Positions 17,638-27,935 of a stretch of DNA of 64,000 nucleotides are shown here, piece after piece (the first letter of the stretch is position 1; each line of letters starts with the position of its first letter). Source of the stretch: Acinetobacter qingfengensis (GTDB lineage: Bacteria; Pseudomonadota; Gammaproteobacteria; Pseudomonadales; Moraxellaceae); assembly GCF_008693185.1 (NCBI RefSeq), contig NZ_VXKN01000009.1, positions 62,001 through 126,000 of the forward strand, given 5' to 3'. The notes beneath the pieces were generated by a model. The model made no database searches. It worked only from the letters and a program-made list of their open reading frames with translations, and had not been told where the DNA came from. The translations under genes were made by a program, and so were the position numbers.

Positions 17638-20556
17638 TTACAAGTTCGCAATCTGTTCCATATTGGCCTTAATTTTTACTAATTGATCAGCAAATTCAGC
17701 CAGTTTAACTTTTTCACCTTCCACTACCGCAGCAGGGGCTTTGGCAACAAAGCCTTCATTGGCAAGTTTTCCTGCGATTTGGTCATGCTGCTTCTGGATT
17801 TTATCCAGATCTTTTTGCAAACGAGCCAATTCAGCTTTTGGATCAATCAAACCTTTCATTGGGACAAAAACCGATGCTGCACCAATCACACTTGATGATG
17901 ATAATGGTGGTTCTTCTCCATTTGCCAAGAAGGTAATGCTTTCAACTTTTGCCAAGGCTTTAAATAATGGTTCAATACGTTCAATTCGAGTGCGTTCGGC
18001 ATCAGAGATATTTTGTAATAGAACTGGTAATAAACGCGCATTACCTAGTCCCATTTCACCACGGATATTACGCACCGCACCAATCAAGCCTTGTAACCAC
18101 TGCATATCGGCTTCGGCTTGTTCACTGATTTTCTCTTGTTCGGCAATTGGGTACGGTGCGAGCATAATCGTGTCACCGCCTTTACCAATCATCGGCGCAA
18201 GAGTCTGCCAAATTTCCTCAGTTAGGAATGGCATTAATGGGTGTGCAAGACGTAGCGCAGTTTCCATTACACTTAGCAAAACACGACGTACTTCGGCTTT
18301 ACGATCTTCTGAAACATTCGCATCATTTAGAACTGGTTTGGTCAATTCGACATACCAGTCACAATATTCATTCCATATAAAGTCATAAATGGTTTGTGCT
18401 ACCAGATCCAGACGATAAGTGTCAAAACCAAGTTTCACGGCTTGCTCTGCTTTTTGTAAGCGGCTGACAATCCATTGTTCCGGCAATTCCCAAAGATCAG
18501 GACGTGCCGTTTGACCGACGGTTTGACCTTCGACATTCATCAACACAAAACGGGTGGCATTCCAGATTTTATTGGCAAAATTACGATAGCCTTCAACACG
18601 TTTTAAATCGAACTTAATATCACGACCGGTATTGGCCAGCGCACAGAAGGTAAAGCGTACTGCATCGGTACCGTAAGCATTGATGCCGTCTGGAAATTCC
18701 TTACGGGTGGCTTTTTCGATTTTTGCTGCCTGTTTCGGATTCATCAGACCCGTAGTACGTTTTGCCACCAGACTTTCAAGGTCGATGCTGTCGATCAAGT
18801 CCAATGGGTCAAGTACGTTACCTTTGGATTTGGACATTTTTTGCCCTTCACCATCACGTACCAAACCATGCACATATACGGTTTTAAACGGGACTTGTGG
18901 TGTGCCATCTTCATTTTTCATAAAGTGCATGGTCAGCATGATCATGCGTGCCACCCAGAAGAAAATGATGTCAAAACCAGTGACAAGAACATCGGTCGGA
19001 TGGAAAGTTTTTAGAAAATAGTTTTCAGCATCTTTTTTTGCATCACCAGTCCAACCCAGTGTAGAGAATGTCCACAGACCTGATGAGAACCAAGTATCCA
19101 ACACATCTTCGTCCTGATAGATATAATAATCCGCAGCCAGATTGTATTTTTCACGCACTTCGGCCTCGTCACGACCGACATAGACCGCACCATTTTCGTC
19201 ATACCATGCAGGAATGCGATGTCCCCACCACAATTGACGAGAGATACACCAGTCCTGAATATTGTTCATCCATGCCATATACATATTGGTATATTGTTCA
19301 GGCACAAATTTGATACGACCATCTTTCACTGCTTCAATCGCTGGTTGAGCCAAAGGTGCAATTTTCACATACCATTGGTCGGTTAATAAGGGTTCAACGA
19401 TTACACCGGAACGGTCACCACGAGGTGCTTTCAAGGTGTACGGATCGATTTTTTCCAGCCAGCCTTCGGCTTCTGCCTCATTAACCAGTTTTTTCCGTGC
19501 TTCATAACGTTCTAAACCGACATAATCTTCCGGTGCAACCAGTGTTTTGCTGATCGGTTCACCGGCTTTTTCCATCCAGTCAAATTCGCCGAGAATTTCA
19601 GCATTTTTATTAAAGATATTAATTAAAGGCAGATTATGGCGTTTACCTAATTCGTAATCGTTAAAGTCATGGGCAGGCGTAATTTTAACGCAGCCAGTCC
19701 CAAAGTCTTTTTCGACATAGTCATCAGCAACAATCGGTACAATTCGGTCGGTAATTGGCAGACGAATATTTTGACCAATTAGATGTTTATAACGTTCATC
19801 TTCTGGATGTACTGCAACAGCGGAGTCACCCAGCAAGGTTTCGGGACGAGTTGTTGCAACAACCAGATAATTTTTACCATCAGCGGTTTTTAGATTTTTA
19901 TCAGCAAAGAAGTATTTGAAGTGCCAAAGCGAACCTTGTTCTTCGCTGCTTTCCACTTCCAGATCAGATAGGGCAGTATGTAGTTTTGGATCCCAGTTGA
20001 CCAGTCGTTTACCACGATAGATCAAGCCTTGTTCATGCAGTTTGACAAAAACTTCTTTGACCGCATTGGATAAGCCTTCATCCATGGTAAAGCGTTCACG
20101 TGACCAGTCTACCGAAGAACCTAAACGGCGGATTTGACGGGTGATGTTACCACCGGATTGTTCTTTCCATTCCCAGACTTTTTCGGTAAATTTTTCACGG
20201 CCTAAATCATGACGGCTAATGCCTTGCGCCCCAAGCTGGCGTTCTACCACCATTTGTGTGGCAATTCCGGCATGGTCTGTGCCAGGTTGCCATAAGGTGT
20301 TTTTACCATTCATGCGGTTATAGCGGGTTAGTGCATCCATAATGGCATTGTTAAAGCCATGCCCCATGTGCAGGCTACCGGTGACGTTTGGCGGTGGGAT
20401 CATGATACAGAATGATTCACCTTTGCCGGAAGGTTTAAAGTAGCCATTTTCTTCCCAAATTTTATACCATTTGGTTTCAATTAAAGAAGGATCATAAGTG
20501 GTGGCAATGTTCTCAGCAGTGCTAGAAGTCTGAGTTGGTGTCTTTGTATCAGTCAT
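17638..20556 (-). CDS. valS: Valyl-tRNA synthetase
   Basis: A 972-residue class I aminoacyl-tRNA synthetase. The HIGH motif reads HMGH in [15 protein letters not shown] (about residue 60) and KMSKS is in [10 protein letters not shown] (about 572). The editing (CP1) domain contains the [10 protein letters not shown] segment, and the C-terminus is the coiled coil typical of ValRS ([20 protein letters not shown]). It charges tRNA-Val and clears mischarged Thr. The start at 20556 gives MTDTKTPTQ; the frame continues 27 codons upstream but that part is hydrophobic and unlike ValRS. It is divergent from an uncharacterised gene. Confidence 0.96.
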   Translation of the reverse strand: MTDTKTPTQTSSTAENIATTYDPSLIETKWYKIWEENGYFKPSGKGESFCIMIPPPNVTGSLHMGHGFNNAIMDALTRYNRMNGKNTLWQPGTDHAGIATQMVVERQLGAQGISRHDLGREKFTEKVWEWKEQSGGNITRQIRRLGSSVDWSRERFTMDEGLSNAVKEVFVKLHEQGLIYRGKRLVNWDPKLHTALSDLEVESSEEQGSLWHFKYFFADKNLKTADGKNYLVVATTRPETLLGDSAVAVHPEDERYKHLIGQNIRLPITDRIVPIVADDYVEKDFGTGCVKITPAHDFNDYELGKRHNLPLINIFNKNAEILGEFDWMEKAGEPISKTLVAPEDYVGLERYEARKKLVNEAEAEGWLEKIDPYTLKAPRGDRSGVIVEPLLTDQWYVKIAPLAQPAIEAVKDGRIKFVPEQYTNMYMAWMNNIQDWCISRQLWWGHRIPAWYDENGAVYVGRDEAEVREKYNLAADYYIYQDEDVLDTWFSSGLWTFSTLGWTGDAKKDAENYFLKTFHPTDVLVTGFDIIFFWVARMIMLTMHFMKNEDGTPQVPFKTVYVHGLVRDGEGQKMSKSKGNVLDPLDLIDSIDLESLVAKRTTGLMNPKQAAKIEKATRKEFPDGINAYGTDAVRFTFCALANTGRDIKFDLKRVEGYRNFANKIWNATRFVLMNVEGQTVGQTARPDLWELPEQWIVSRLQKAEQAVKLGFDTYRLDLVAQTIYDFIWNEYCDWYVELTKPVLNDANVSEDRKAEVRRVLLSVMETALRLAHPLMPFLTEEIWQTLAPMIGKGGDTIMLAPYPIAEQEKISEQAEADMQWLQGLIGAVRNIRGEMGLGNARLLPVLLQNISDAERTRIERIEPLFKALAKVESITFLANGEEPPLSSSSVIGAASVFVPMKGLIDPKAELARLQKDLDKIQKQHDQIAGKLANEGFVAKAPAAVVEGEKVKLAEFADQLVKIKANMEQIANL

Positions 20557-20724
20557 GTTCAATAGAATTAAATCAGATGAAAAATTGTCACCATTGTAGC
20601 AAAAAAATAATACACACGCTGGGTAGAACAAAAGCATTATTTAAAATTTACACACCATGCTACACTGGTGATACAAGGGATTCATGACTAAATTAGGATA
20701 TTAGGAGTTTTGGGTTAGATTTTT

Positions 20725-21414
20725 ATGTCAGCGCATCGTGTAAAACTTCCTGTTCAAGCAGAAACTTATCAAAGTTTATTGCAAATTACTCAGGCATTAA
20801 ATGCTGGAGAAAAAAATAGTTTATCCAAATCTCTCGGTGAGGTTTTGACAAAATTAACCTGTGAAATTCTGGATCAGGTTTTTGCCGATTTAATTCGTGC
20901 ACAAGCCCAGCTTGCATCAAGTAAAAGTACTGGAGAAAGCCAGCAGGTGCTTGATCAAATTAGCCAGCAATTACAAAAATATATGCCGATGTCGATTGGG
21001 ATATTTGCCAATGAGCGTTTAAAACCGGTTGCCAATTATTTACTGGCGCAATTTGATACCGAGAATTCTGAACAAGCTTACTTATGTTATGAAGTTTCTG
21101 ATGCTCTGGTTGAGCAGTCTAAAACACATTATCAGCAGTTAATGCAAGGTGATCAACACGTTATTGATGGTGTATTTACTGATCTGGTTCAAATTATTGA
21201 TCAGGGGGTCAGTGCTTTAATTCGTGCGCCTAAAGCTATGTTAAAGTTTAATCTGGTTTTGGATAAAACACTCAATAGTGTCATTAATGTCACAACAAAC
21301 ATTGGTTATAAACGTATTGGTAAAATTGGCAAGTCACTTCAGTTGACACAGGCACAGGATTACGCAAAACATTTTAATCACTTTTTACGAATTGAAGAAA
21401 GCAGTTCCTCATAA
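20725..21414 (+). CDS. Conserved-looking protein of unknown function
   Basis: A 229-residue soluble protein without signal peptide or membrane span, predicted mainly helical. It opens MSAHRVKLPVQAETYQSLLQ and has an internal helix-rich core (KSLGEVLTKLTCEILDQVF) and a C-terminal part with INVTTNIGYKRIGKIGKSL. I do not recognise a family. An AGGAG-like motif lies about 15 bases upstream of the ATG. It is followed after 21 bases by an SDR enzyme gene, so the pair is probably cotranscribed. The even codon use and coding frame support a real gene. Confidence 0.7.
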   Translation: MSAHRVKLPVQAETYQSLLQITQALNAGEKNSLSKSLGEVLTKLTCEILDQVFADLIRAQAQLASSKSTGESQQVLDQISQQLQKYMPMSIGIFANERLKPVANYLLAQFDTENSEQAYLCYEVSDALVEQSKTHYQQLMQGDQHVIDGVFTDLVQIIDQGVSALIRAPKAMLKFNLVLDKTLNSVINVTTNIGYKRIGKIGKSLQLTQAQDYAKHFNHFLRIEESSSS

Positions 21415-21435
21415 AGACTAATCAGAGAAAATAAT

Positions 21436-22227
21436 ATGTACAACAACCAGAGAGTGTGGATTACAGGCGCCAGTTCGGGGATCGGGCAAGCTTTGGCAAT
21501 ACAATTTGCTGAGCAAGGTGCACATGTGATTTTATCTGCAAGACGGTTACCTCAACTGGAACAAGTACGACAGTCCTTAAAGCATCCAGAGCGACATCAT
21601 TGTGTAGCTATGGATATTACCGATGAAAAGCAAGTCGCCCAAATAGTTGCACAAGTATTTACAACCATTGGAACGATTGATGTATTGATTAACAATGCAG
21701 GTCTAAGTCAGAGAGCCTTAATTACAGATACCACGATGGCAACTGAACGCAAAATTATGGAAGTAGATTACTTTGCACAAGTCCATTTGACTAAACAAAT
21801 TTTGCCCTATCTAGTACAGCAAAAATCCGCACAGATTGTTTTTATTTCAAGTGTGGCAGGATTGTTGGGTACACAATATCGTGCCAGTTATTCTGCTGCC
21901 AAAGCAGCTATTCACATGTGGGCTAACAGTTGCCGTGCAGAATATGCAGATCAAGGAATCAGTGTTTCGGTTATTTTTCCTGGATTTGTACAAACTAATG
22001 TATCTTTTAACGCTTTGAATGGTAAGGGGGAAGCGCAGCAACATCAAGATGAGGCAATTGCTCAAGGACTAGCTGCAAATGATTTTGCCCGACAGGCAGT
22101 TAAGGCACTGGCAGTGAAAAAGGAATATATCGTAATTGGTGGTCATAAAGAAAAGTTAGGTGTAGCTGTATCGAGATTATCACCACAATTTTTATATAAA
22201 ATGATTCGTAAAGCTAAAGTTAAATAG
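21436..22227 (+). CDS. SDR family NAD(P)-dependent oxidoreductase
   Basis: A 263-residue classical short-chain dehydrogenase. The cofactor motif TGASSGIG is at residues 9-16, NNAG at about 88, the catalytic Ser in SSVAGLLG at about 141 and YxxxK in YSAAK at about 155. The SAR after strand two (LSARRLPQLE) suggests NADP(H). The C-terminal part carries a VFPGFVQTN segment and ends in LYKMIRKAKVK, as in DltE/YqjQ-like SDR proteins. The substrate cannot be told. It sits directly behind an uncharacterised gene. Confidence 0.88.
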   Translation: MYNNQRVWITGASSGIGQALAIQFAEQGAHVILSARRLPQLEQVRQSLKHPERHHCVAMDITDEKQVAQIVAQVFTTIGTIDVLINNAGLSQRALITDTTMATERKIMEVDYFAQVHLTKQILPYLVQQKSAQIVFISSVAGLLGTQYRASYSAAKAAIHMWANSCRAEYADQGISVSVIFPGFVQTNVSFNALNGKGEAQQHQDEAIAQGLAANDFARQAVKALAVKKEYIVIGGHKEKLGVAVSRLSPQFLYKMIRKAKVK

Positions 22228-22348
22228 TCTAGGCATAAATGCTTGTATAAGATGGTTTTATTATATAAATACCCAAATTATAGGGATGTATAAAAATATA
22301 AAATTATCTTTAAATACGTCTTATTTAGGATAAATAGGACTAGAAGTC

Positions 22349-22837
22349 ATGCAGTTTTTAATCAATAAGACATTTATAAAGTATAGTTTTTTTTTGTTTG
22401 CATCTATTTTTGGCGTTGTGAATACCTGGGCGAAATCTGCAACTGCTGAACAAGATTGTAGATGTAATTCAGTGGTCACAGCAAAGAAAGAAAATACCAA
22501 TAAAAAATCAAATAATATTCAAGCTCCTTTACAAAATAAAGAACTTCGCAAGATGGATACGCAACAAGCAAGACAATTATTAGAGAATGGCGAGCAAAAC
22601 TGGATGGTGCAAGTTGCATTGGCATCCAATCAGGCAGGTGCTGACCGACTAACCAAACAAATCAAAGCAAAAGGTTATAATGTTGTACAAAGCTTCACAT
22701 CTAAAGGCATCAGAATTATGGTGGAGCCACTAAAATCACAAGAGTCTGCTGAAATTACCAGAAGAAAGATTGCTGCTGATAAAAGTTTAAATTTAGAATC
22801 TGCATGGGTGATTCAGTGGACAAATGACAAGAAATAG
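22349..22837 (+). CDS. SPOR-domain protein, probably exported
   Basis: A 162-residue protein with an N-terminal hydrophobic segment (about residues 10-28, FFLFASIFGVVNTWA) that looks like a signal peptide, a low-complexity linker rich in Lys/Asn/Gln, and a C-terminal SPOR-like domain starting NWMVQVALASNQAGADRL. SPOR domains bind denuded glycan strands of peptidoglycan and often localise to the septum. A CRC motif follows the signal. AGGA nine bases before the ATG supports the start. It converges on lolA. Confidence 0.7.
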   Translation: MQFLINKTFIKYSFFLFASIFGVVNTWAKSATAEQDCRCNSVVTAKKENTNKKSNNIQAPLQNKELRKMDTQQARQLLENGEQNWMVQVALASNQAGADRLTKQIKAKGYNVVQSFTSKGIRIMVEPLKSQESAEITRRKIAADKSLNLESAWVIQWTNDKK

Positions 22838-22858
22838 TAAGATCACCATAATGATTTG

Positions 22859-22897
22859 CAAGGAGATGTAAAAAGTATGCCTAATCAAATCTCCTTG
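22859..22897. terminator. Hairpin between convergent SPOR and lolA genes
   Basis: CAAGGAGAT (22859-22867) pairs exactly with ATCTCCTTG (22889-22897) around a 21-base loop. An alternative pairing of GATTTG (22853-22858) with CAAATC (22886-22891) is mutually exclusive. There is no T-run, so termination is uncertain. Confidence 0.4.
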
Positions 22898-22929
22898 AGT
22901 TAAACAATAAATTGATTATAAATCAAAAA

Positions 22930-23619
22930 TTATTGCTCAATAATGTCTGTTCCTTTTGGTGGGGTAAAGTTAAAGATACTTTGGTTAAGCGTTGGATTAA
23001 CTTTAACATTACTAAAATTCACCTGAGTTGTTTGACCCATAGAATCTTCCAGAATCATTGTGGTTGGTGCATTATTGGCACCAAAACTGATTAATAGGCG
23101 ATTAAAGGCACCCTCACGATTTTTAGGTGTCAAGCTATAATAAGTTTTCTTAGCATCGGGCTGGCTAATATGATATGCCTGCATAATTTGTTGCGCATTA
23201 CCTGATAGCAATAATGCCGGTGTGTTGGCAATTTGTTCATCTAGACTTTGTTTTACAGCTTGTTGTAAGTCTGGATCATAAATCCATACGGTTTTACCCG
23301 TAGTGACAATTGTTTGTTTAGCTGGCCTTAAAGTTTCCCAATAGAATTTACCAGGACGAGCCACTTTCATCGTACCAGTAAAAGTCTGATTCATGTGCTG
23401 TGGTGCAGGTTTATTGGTTTGTTTTTTGCCACTGGTCAGTTTGGTCGTTTGAGTGAAATTGGCACTTAAACTTTGAATACCACTGAGTTGTTTTACCAGA
23501 TTGTTGGTGGCTTGTTGGGCTGTTGCAGGTGCAGCGTTCGCAGTTTGAGCCATAATGACTGGAGTAAGGGTACATACGCTGATGCTCAATGTACATGCTG
23601 TTTTCTGCAAAATATTCAT
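22930..23619 (-). CDS. lolA: Outer-membrane lipoprotein carrier protein LolA
   Basis: A 229-residue periplasmic protein. A Sec signal peptide ends near AQTANAA (about residue 30). The mature part begins with the LolA pattern of a Gln/Leu-rich helix (LVKQLSGIQSLSANFTQT), then MKVARPGKFYWE, GKTVWIYDPDLQQ and a C-terminal NQSIFNFTPPKGTDII strand. LolA takes lipoproteins released by LolCDE and hands them to LolB. A KQTNKPAPQHM insertion makes a loop slightly longer than in E. coli. It should be essential. Confidence 0.92.
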   Translation of the reverse strand: MNILQKTACTLSISVCTLTPVIMAQTANAAPATAQQATNNLVKQLSGIQSLSANFTQTTKLTSGKKQTNKPAPQHMNQTFTGTMKVARPGKFYWETLRPAKQTIVTTGKTVWIYDPDLQQAVKQSLDEQIANTPALLLSGNAQQIMQAYHISQPDAKKTYYSLTPKNREGAFNRLLISFGANNAPTTMILEDSMGQTTQVNFSNVKVNPTLNQSIFNFTPPKGTDIIEQ

Positions 23620-23803
23620 AAGTCTGCCTTTTACTTGTCTGTTTATGACTATATCTTACTGTTTTTATTAATCCCTAAGATTAATAAAATATACTTATTT
23701 ATGTAATTTAATGTCGCAAGCTGATGATTTGTGTTGAAAATGAATATGGATATGAAGTTTTTATGAAGATAACAGCATAAAAACCGAAAAATATGATCCA
23801 TAA

Positions 23804-23830
23804 AAAAACCTCGCAAAAAGCGAGGTTTTT
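23804..23830 (-). terminator. Rho-independent terminator of rplU-rpmA
   Basis: AAAAACCTCGC (23804-23814) pairs with GCGAGGTTTTT (23820-23830). On the minus strand the T-rich end follows the stem, 16 bases past the rpmA stop. Confidence 0.85.
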
Positions 23831-23845
23831 CAGCACTGTTAAGAC

Positions 23846-24103
23846 TTATGCAGATTCAACAGTTACATAGCGACGGCCAAATTGACCTTTCACTTCAAAT
23901 TTTACTACGCCATCAGCAGTAGCAAATAGTGTATGGTCACGACCCATACCAACATTTGCACCAGCGTGGAATTCTGTACCACGTTGACGAACAATGATGT
24001 TACCAGCAGTCACAGTTTGACCACCGTAAATTTTAACACCAAGCATTTTAGGGTTTGAATCACGACCGTTCTTAGTCGATCCACCAGCTTTTTTAGAAGC
24101 CAT
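23846..24103 (-). CDS. rpmA: 50S ribosomal protein L27
   Basis: An 85-residue protein with the L27 start ([16 protein letters not shown]), the conserved [15 protein letters not shown] block and the C-terminal VTVESA. L27 reaches the peptidyl transferase centre with its N-terminal tail, which here begins at residue 2 with no cleavable extension. It is 19 bases downstream of rplU in the usual L21-L27 operon. Confidence 0.97.
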   Translation of the reverse strand: MASKKAGGSTKNGRDSNPKMLGVKIYGGQTVTAGNIIVRQRGTEFHAGANVGMGRDHTLFATADGVVKFEVKGQFGRRYVTVESA

Positions 24104-24122
24104 GTCTATTTACTCCTCGTGA

Positions 24123-24434
24123 TTAACCTGAAATACCAGTAATTTTCAACTCAGTAAACCATTGACGGTGACCTTGTTGTTTACGGTAATGTTTACGACG
24201 GCGTAATTTCACGATACGGATTTTGTCGTGACGGCCGTGGCTAACCACTTCTGCAGTTACTTTTGCGCCAGCAACAACTGGAGCACCGATTTGAACACTT
24301 TCACCGTTCACAACCAATAGTACATCATCAAATGTAATGGTTGAACCAGTTTCAGCTTTCAATAATTCAACTTTAAGGGTTTCACCCTCAACTACACGGT
24401 GCTGTTTACCACCGCTTTGGATTACTGCGTACAT
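24123..24434 (-). CDS. rplU: 50S ribosomal protein L21
   Basis: A 103-residue protein starting [18 protein letters not shown] and ending with the signature [16 protein letters not shown] plus the ELKITGI tail. L21 binds 23S rRNA near L20. It is the first gene of the rplU-rpmA operon and its promoter lies about 90-115 bases upstream. Confidence 0.97.
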   Translation of the reverse strand: MYAVIQSGGKQHRVVEGETLKVELLKAETGSTITFDDVLLVVNGESVQIGAPVVAGAKVTAEVVSHGRHDKIRIVKLRRRKHYRKQQGHRQWFTELKITGISG

Positions 24435-24521
24435 AAAGTACTCCGTTCATGCCCGTGTCGTCGTGTCAATAAAGGGATATATTGATCTTAAAACGAACGC
24501 CACTGGGAGATAAGGCGCACG

Positions 24522-24550
24522 ATTTTACGAAATCTTCAGTTAAACAACAA
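24522..24550 (-). promoter_or_regulatory. Putative promoter of rplU-rpmA
   Basis: On the minus strand TTGTTG (24545-24550) and TAAAAT (24522-24527) are separated by 17 bases. Transcription would give a leader of about 80 bases before rplU. Confidence 0.5.
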
Positions 24551-24826
24551 GAGTTGTGGTGAAAAAATAACAAAAAATCAGTCAAGTGTTATGTAAATAA
24601 ATGGATATAGCGATGTGATCTGTAAAAATTAGGCGTTATGCTATGGAGATGTGATCAAATACGCATAATTTCTATTGTGATAGACTTGCAACCGATTAAG
24701 ACATTCATGAGAATAGGCATGCATGAGTGAGGATAGTTATCGAAATTGTAATTTTGCGATAATAAGATCAGTGTTAAATAGCTTTGTTGGATGAAATAAG
24801 AGTTAATATTTTGATTTTGATGTAAA

Positions 24827-24855
24827 TTGCAGAATATTTTCTTTCATTATAGATT
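24827..24855 (+). promoter_or_regulatory. Putative promoter of ispB
   Basis: TTGCAG (24827-24832) and TAGATT (24850-24855) with 17-base spacing, 33 bases before the ispB ATG. Confidence 0.45.
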
Positions 24856-24888
24856 GAATAAATATGCCATGTATTTAGAGGGGATTTC

Positions 24889-25872
24889 ATGACAATTGAT
24901 TTTAAACGAGATGTATTGGCACCAGTTGCTCATGATTTTACAGCCATGGATACCTTTATCAATGAAGGAATTACTTCTAAAGTTGCATTGGTCATGGCGG
25001 TGAGTAAGCATGTCGTTGAGGCTGGTGGCAAGCGTATGCGTCCCATCATGTGTTTGTTGGCAGCCAGAGCCTGTGGTTTGTCAAAGATAGAACATGCGCA
25101 TCATCTGGCTGCAATCATAGAAATGTTACATACAGCAACGCTGGTACATGATGATGTTGTCGATGAGTCGGGATTACGCCGTGGCCGTCCAACTGCAAAT
25201 GCAACATGGAATAATCAGACGGCTGTTCTTGTCGGTGATTTTTTGATTGCACGTGCATTTGATTTATTGGTGAATATTCAAAATTATGACCTATTGAAAG
25301 ATTTTTCTACAGGAACCTGTGAGATTGCAGAAGGTGAAGTATTGCAATTACAATCACAGCATCAGCCGGATACCTCAGAAGAAACATATTTAAAAATTAT
25401 TCATGGTAAAACATCACGTCTATTTGAATTGGCAACAGAAGGTGCAGCTATTTTGGCTGATCAGGCAGAATATCGTGAGCCTTTGCGCCATTATGCCGGA
25501 CATTTTGGCAATGCATTTCAAATCATCGATGATATTCTGGATTATACATCGGATGCAGAAACGCTGGGTAAAAATATTGGTGATGATTTAATGGAAGGTA
25601 AGCCAACCTTACCATTAATTGCTGCAATGCGATTAACTGATCATGATTCAGCGCAATATCAAATTATCCGTAGAAGTATTGCAACAGGCGGTATAGCAGA
25701 TTTAGAGCAGGTGATTAAAATTGTCAAGCAATCAGGAGCATTGGATTATTGTATGCAACGGGCAAAACAGGAAACGGCTCTGGCGATAGAGGCTCTGCAA
25801 GCTTTGCCTGAAACTGAATATCGACAAGGATTACAATCTCTTGCCGAACTTGCATTAGAGCGTATCCAATAA
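24889..25872 (+). CDS. ispB: Long-chain polyprenyl diphosphate synthase (ubiquinone side chain)
   Basis: A 327-residue trans-prenyltransferase. The first Asp-rich motif DDVVDE is in TLVHDDVVDESGLRRGRP and the second DDILD in IIDDILDYTSDAETLGK, with GKTSRLFELATEGAA between them and a conserved C-terminal helix. It elongates farnesyl diphosphate with IPP to make the quinone tail. Acinetobacter species mainly make ubiquinone-9, so the product may be nonaprenyl instead of octaprenyl diphosphate; length cannot be read from sequence by eye. GAGGGG before the ATG is a strong ribosome binding site. It is 20 bases upstream of a large membrane-protein gene. Confidence 0.93.
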   Translation: MTIDFKRDVLAPVAHDFTAMDTFINEGITSKVALVMAVSKHVVEAGGKRMRPIMCLLAARACGLSKIEHAHHLAAIIEMLHTATLVHDDVVDESGLRRGRPTANATWNNQTAVLVGDFLIARAFDLLVNIQNYDLLKDFSTGTCEIAEGEVLQLQSQHQPDTSEETYLKIIHGKTSRLFELATEGAAILADQAEYREPLRHYAGHFGNAFQIIDDILDYTSDAETLGKNIGDDLMEGKPTLPLIAAMRLTDHDSAQYQIIRRSIATGGIADLEQVIKIVKQSGALDYCMQRAKQETALAIEALQALPETEYRQGLQSLAELALERIQ

Positions 25873-25892
25873 TTTGATTTGGAGTACATGGA

Positions 25893-27935
25893 ATGCAAAC
25901 TGGGCTTAATCAACTTTTTTCCGAAATGCGGCATCAACTGGAAACAGATCAATTAACATCAGACTTACTGGTAGATCTGTTTGATCAGCTCAGACCACAA
26001 GATGTAAGCAATCGACAAGATATTCATGACAAAATACAAACTTTGATTTATAGCTTAACTTTTATTCCTGATGCTGCGGCAACATGTCAGCTTTTTTTAC
26101 TCAAGTTATTAAACCAGTATAAGCAGGTAAGCCTATATGCTGAGAGTGGTATTTTAAGTCCGGAAGGTTTTCCGACACAGCTTGCCAATCGAATTGGTGC
26201 GCATGTTTTACCTTTGTTGAAAGATGAATCTGAACTTAAATATCTTGTGGGAAAAGTATTTCATCAATCTACAGATGTGCAATGGCTTGAAACGATTGCT
26301 CCACAGGACTGGCAGGATATTCTAGCGCTTTTATGTCAACCTCAAAGTTATGTGTTACAAAAGAAACAGATTCGAGTTAGAATTTTACAGGCAATTCAAA
26401 CCTTATCTTATCGAATTAGTGCAATAGGATTACATCCCGAACTACAATACATATATCCTGCTTTAAATGAACTGACTTCGCCTTTTTTAATCCAGAATCG
26501 TGAAATTCTGGATTTTCTGGATCATTACCAAAAGTTTGATGAATTTATAGATGATGATTTAAATATTGGTCCTCAGATTGCCAACCTCGATCCTGATCAG
26601 GCATTGGTGATGCTGGATCAATGCCGGGAGGTAATGCAAAAAGTTAGACGTTTAACCAAACGGCAGGGGGTGAGTCTAAGCTTGACCTATTTGTTGACCG
26701 TTTTGGAACAAAGTCTGGAAAGAATTGAATTACTGCTTTCTGTCGTGAGTGATCAAGTTGATGAACAACAACTTGCTATTAAACAATTGTTATTTGATCT
26801 GGTTGACGCGCATTATAGTGATCAAAGTGTACGTGCTTTATTGCAAACCAATACTGAATTATTGGCTTTACAAATGACTGAAAATGCTAGCCGTACAGGT
26901 GAGCATTATGTAAGTACGGATAAATCCGGCTATTTTAAAATGTATCGTTCTGCTGCTGGTGCTGGTGCCATTATTGCAACAATGGCAACATTAAAAGTAT
27001 TAATGTCCAGAGTTACCATGGCACCCTTTATGCAGGCATTTGCATATAGCATGAATTATAGTCTGGGATTTGTGTTGATTCACATGTTACATTTTACTGT
27101 AGCAACCAAACAACCAGCGATGACTGCTGCTGCACTGGCAGCCACCATTCAAAATAGTACGGGTTCACAAAATGCCAAGTTAGCAGAAACTGCGGCTTTA
27201 ATTATTAATATTGGGCGGACGCAATTTATTGCAATTATTGGCAATATTTCTATTGCAATTCCTGTAGCAGCATTGATTTGTTGGTTGTGGCCGATTTTAT
27301 TTTCGGAGCAATTGGTCACTAATATTAAAGCGATGCACTTACTTAATGATCTTAATCCATTTACGTCTATGGCGATTCCTCATGCAGCAATTGCTGGGGT
27401 TTGCCTGTTTTTGTCGGGTTTGATTACTGGATATTACGATAATTTAGCTGTTTATCGAAAAATTGGTGCCAGAATTAGTGCTCACCCTAAACTAAGAAAA
27501 ATATTTAAACTCAGTACATTGGATCGAATTGCAAGTTATATCGAATGTAATCTGGGGGCAATTATGGGAAATTTTTTGTTTGGAATCATGCTTGGTAGTA
27601 TGGGAACGTTGGGATTTATTTTGGGGCTACCTTTGGATATTCGGCATATTGCCTTTGCCTCTGCTAATTTGATACAGGGATTATTGAATTTAAGTGGTGG
27701 CGCTGATCTGGGTATTATTATCATTTCAGTCTTGGGGGTGATGTTGATTGGGATTACCAATTTATTCGTAAGTTTTAGTTTAACGATTATCGTGGCATTA
27801 CGTTCAAGACGAGTTAAAGTTAAGCAATGGAAACCTTTGTTTAAACTCATTATTACACATTTTGCAACTCGACCAAGCGATTTCTTTTGGCCACCTAAAC
27901 AGCCATTGCAAATTGAGGAGCAGAACAAACCATAA
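25893..27935 (+). CDS. Large membrane protein of the family named 'site-specific recombinase' (Gcr)
   Basis: A 680-residue protein. The first 350 residues are soluble and helical; from about 350 on there are several hydrophobic spans (GAGAIIATMATLKVLMS, ISIAIPVAALICWLWPILF, GVCLFLSGLITGYYDN, FGIMLGSMGTLGFILGL and LGIIIISVLGVMLIGITN). The YSLGFVLIHMLHFTVATKQPA block is the family hallmark. The family carries the database name site-specific recombinase (gonococcal gcr), but no integrase or resolvase catalytic pattern is visible and the topology is that of a membrane protein, so the name is doubtful. It is 20 bases behind ispB with GGAG before the ATG, hence probably cotranscribed. Confidence 0.75.
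   Translation: MQTGLNQLFSEMRHQLETDQLTSDLLVDLFDQLRPQDVSNRQDIHDKIQTLIYSLTFIPDAAATCQLFLLKLLNQYKQVSLYAESGILSPEGFPTQLANRIGAHVLPLLKDESELKYLVGKVFHQSTDVQWLETIAPQDWQDILALLCQPQSYVLQKKQIRVRILQAIQTLSYRISAIGLHPELQYIYPALNELTSPFLIQNREILDFLDHYQKFDEFIDDDLNIGPQIANLDPDQALVMLDQCREVMQKVRRLTKRQGVSLSLTYLLTVLEQSLERIELLLSVVSDQVDEQQLAIKQLLFDLVDAHYSDQSVRALLQTNTELLALQMTENASRTGEHYVSTDKSGYFKMYRSAAGAGAIIATMATLKVLMSRVTMAPFMQAFAYSMNYSLGFVLIHMLHFTVATKQPAMTAAALAATIQNSTGSQNAKLAETAALIINIGRTQFIAIIGNISIAIPVAALICWLWPILFSEQLVTNIKAMHLLNDLNPFTSMAIPHAAIAGVCLFLSGLITGYYDNLAVYRKIGARISAHPKLRKIFKLSTLDRIASYIECNLGAIMGNFLFGIMLGSMGTLGFILGLPLDIRHIAFASANLIQGLLNLSGGADLGIIIISVLGVMLIGITNLFVSFSLTIIVALRSRRVKVKQWKPLFKLIITHFATRPSDFFWPPKQPLQIEEQNKP

Larger units (their letters stand above)
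24435..24888. other. Divergent promoter region rplU / ispB
   Basis: 454 bases without a gene. It holds the 5' leader and promoter of rplU-rpmA on the minus strand and the ispB promoter on the plus strand, both entered separately. The central part shows nothing distinctive. Confidence 0.6.

Noticed and set aside
17741..18388. 215-codon plus-strand frame within valS
   Set aside because: It is antisense to well-conserved valS C-terminal coding sequence and has no start signal; a shadow of codon bias.
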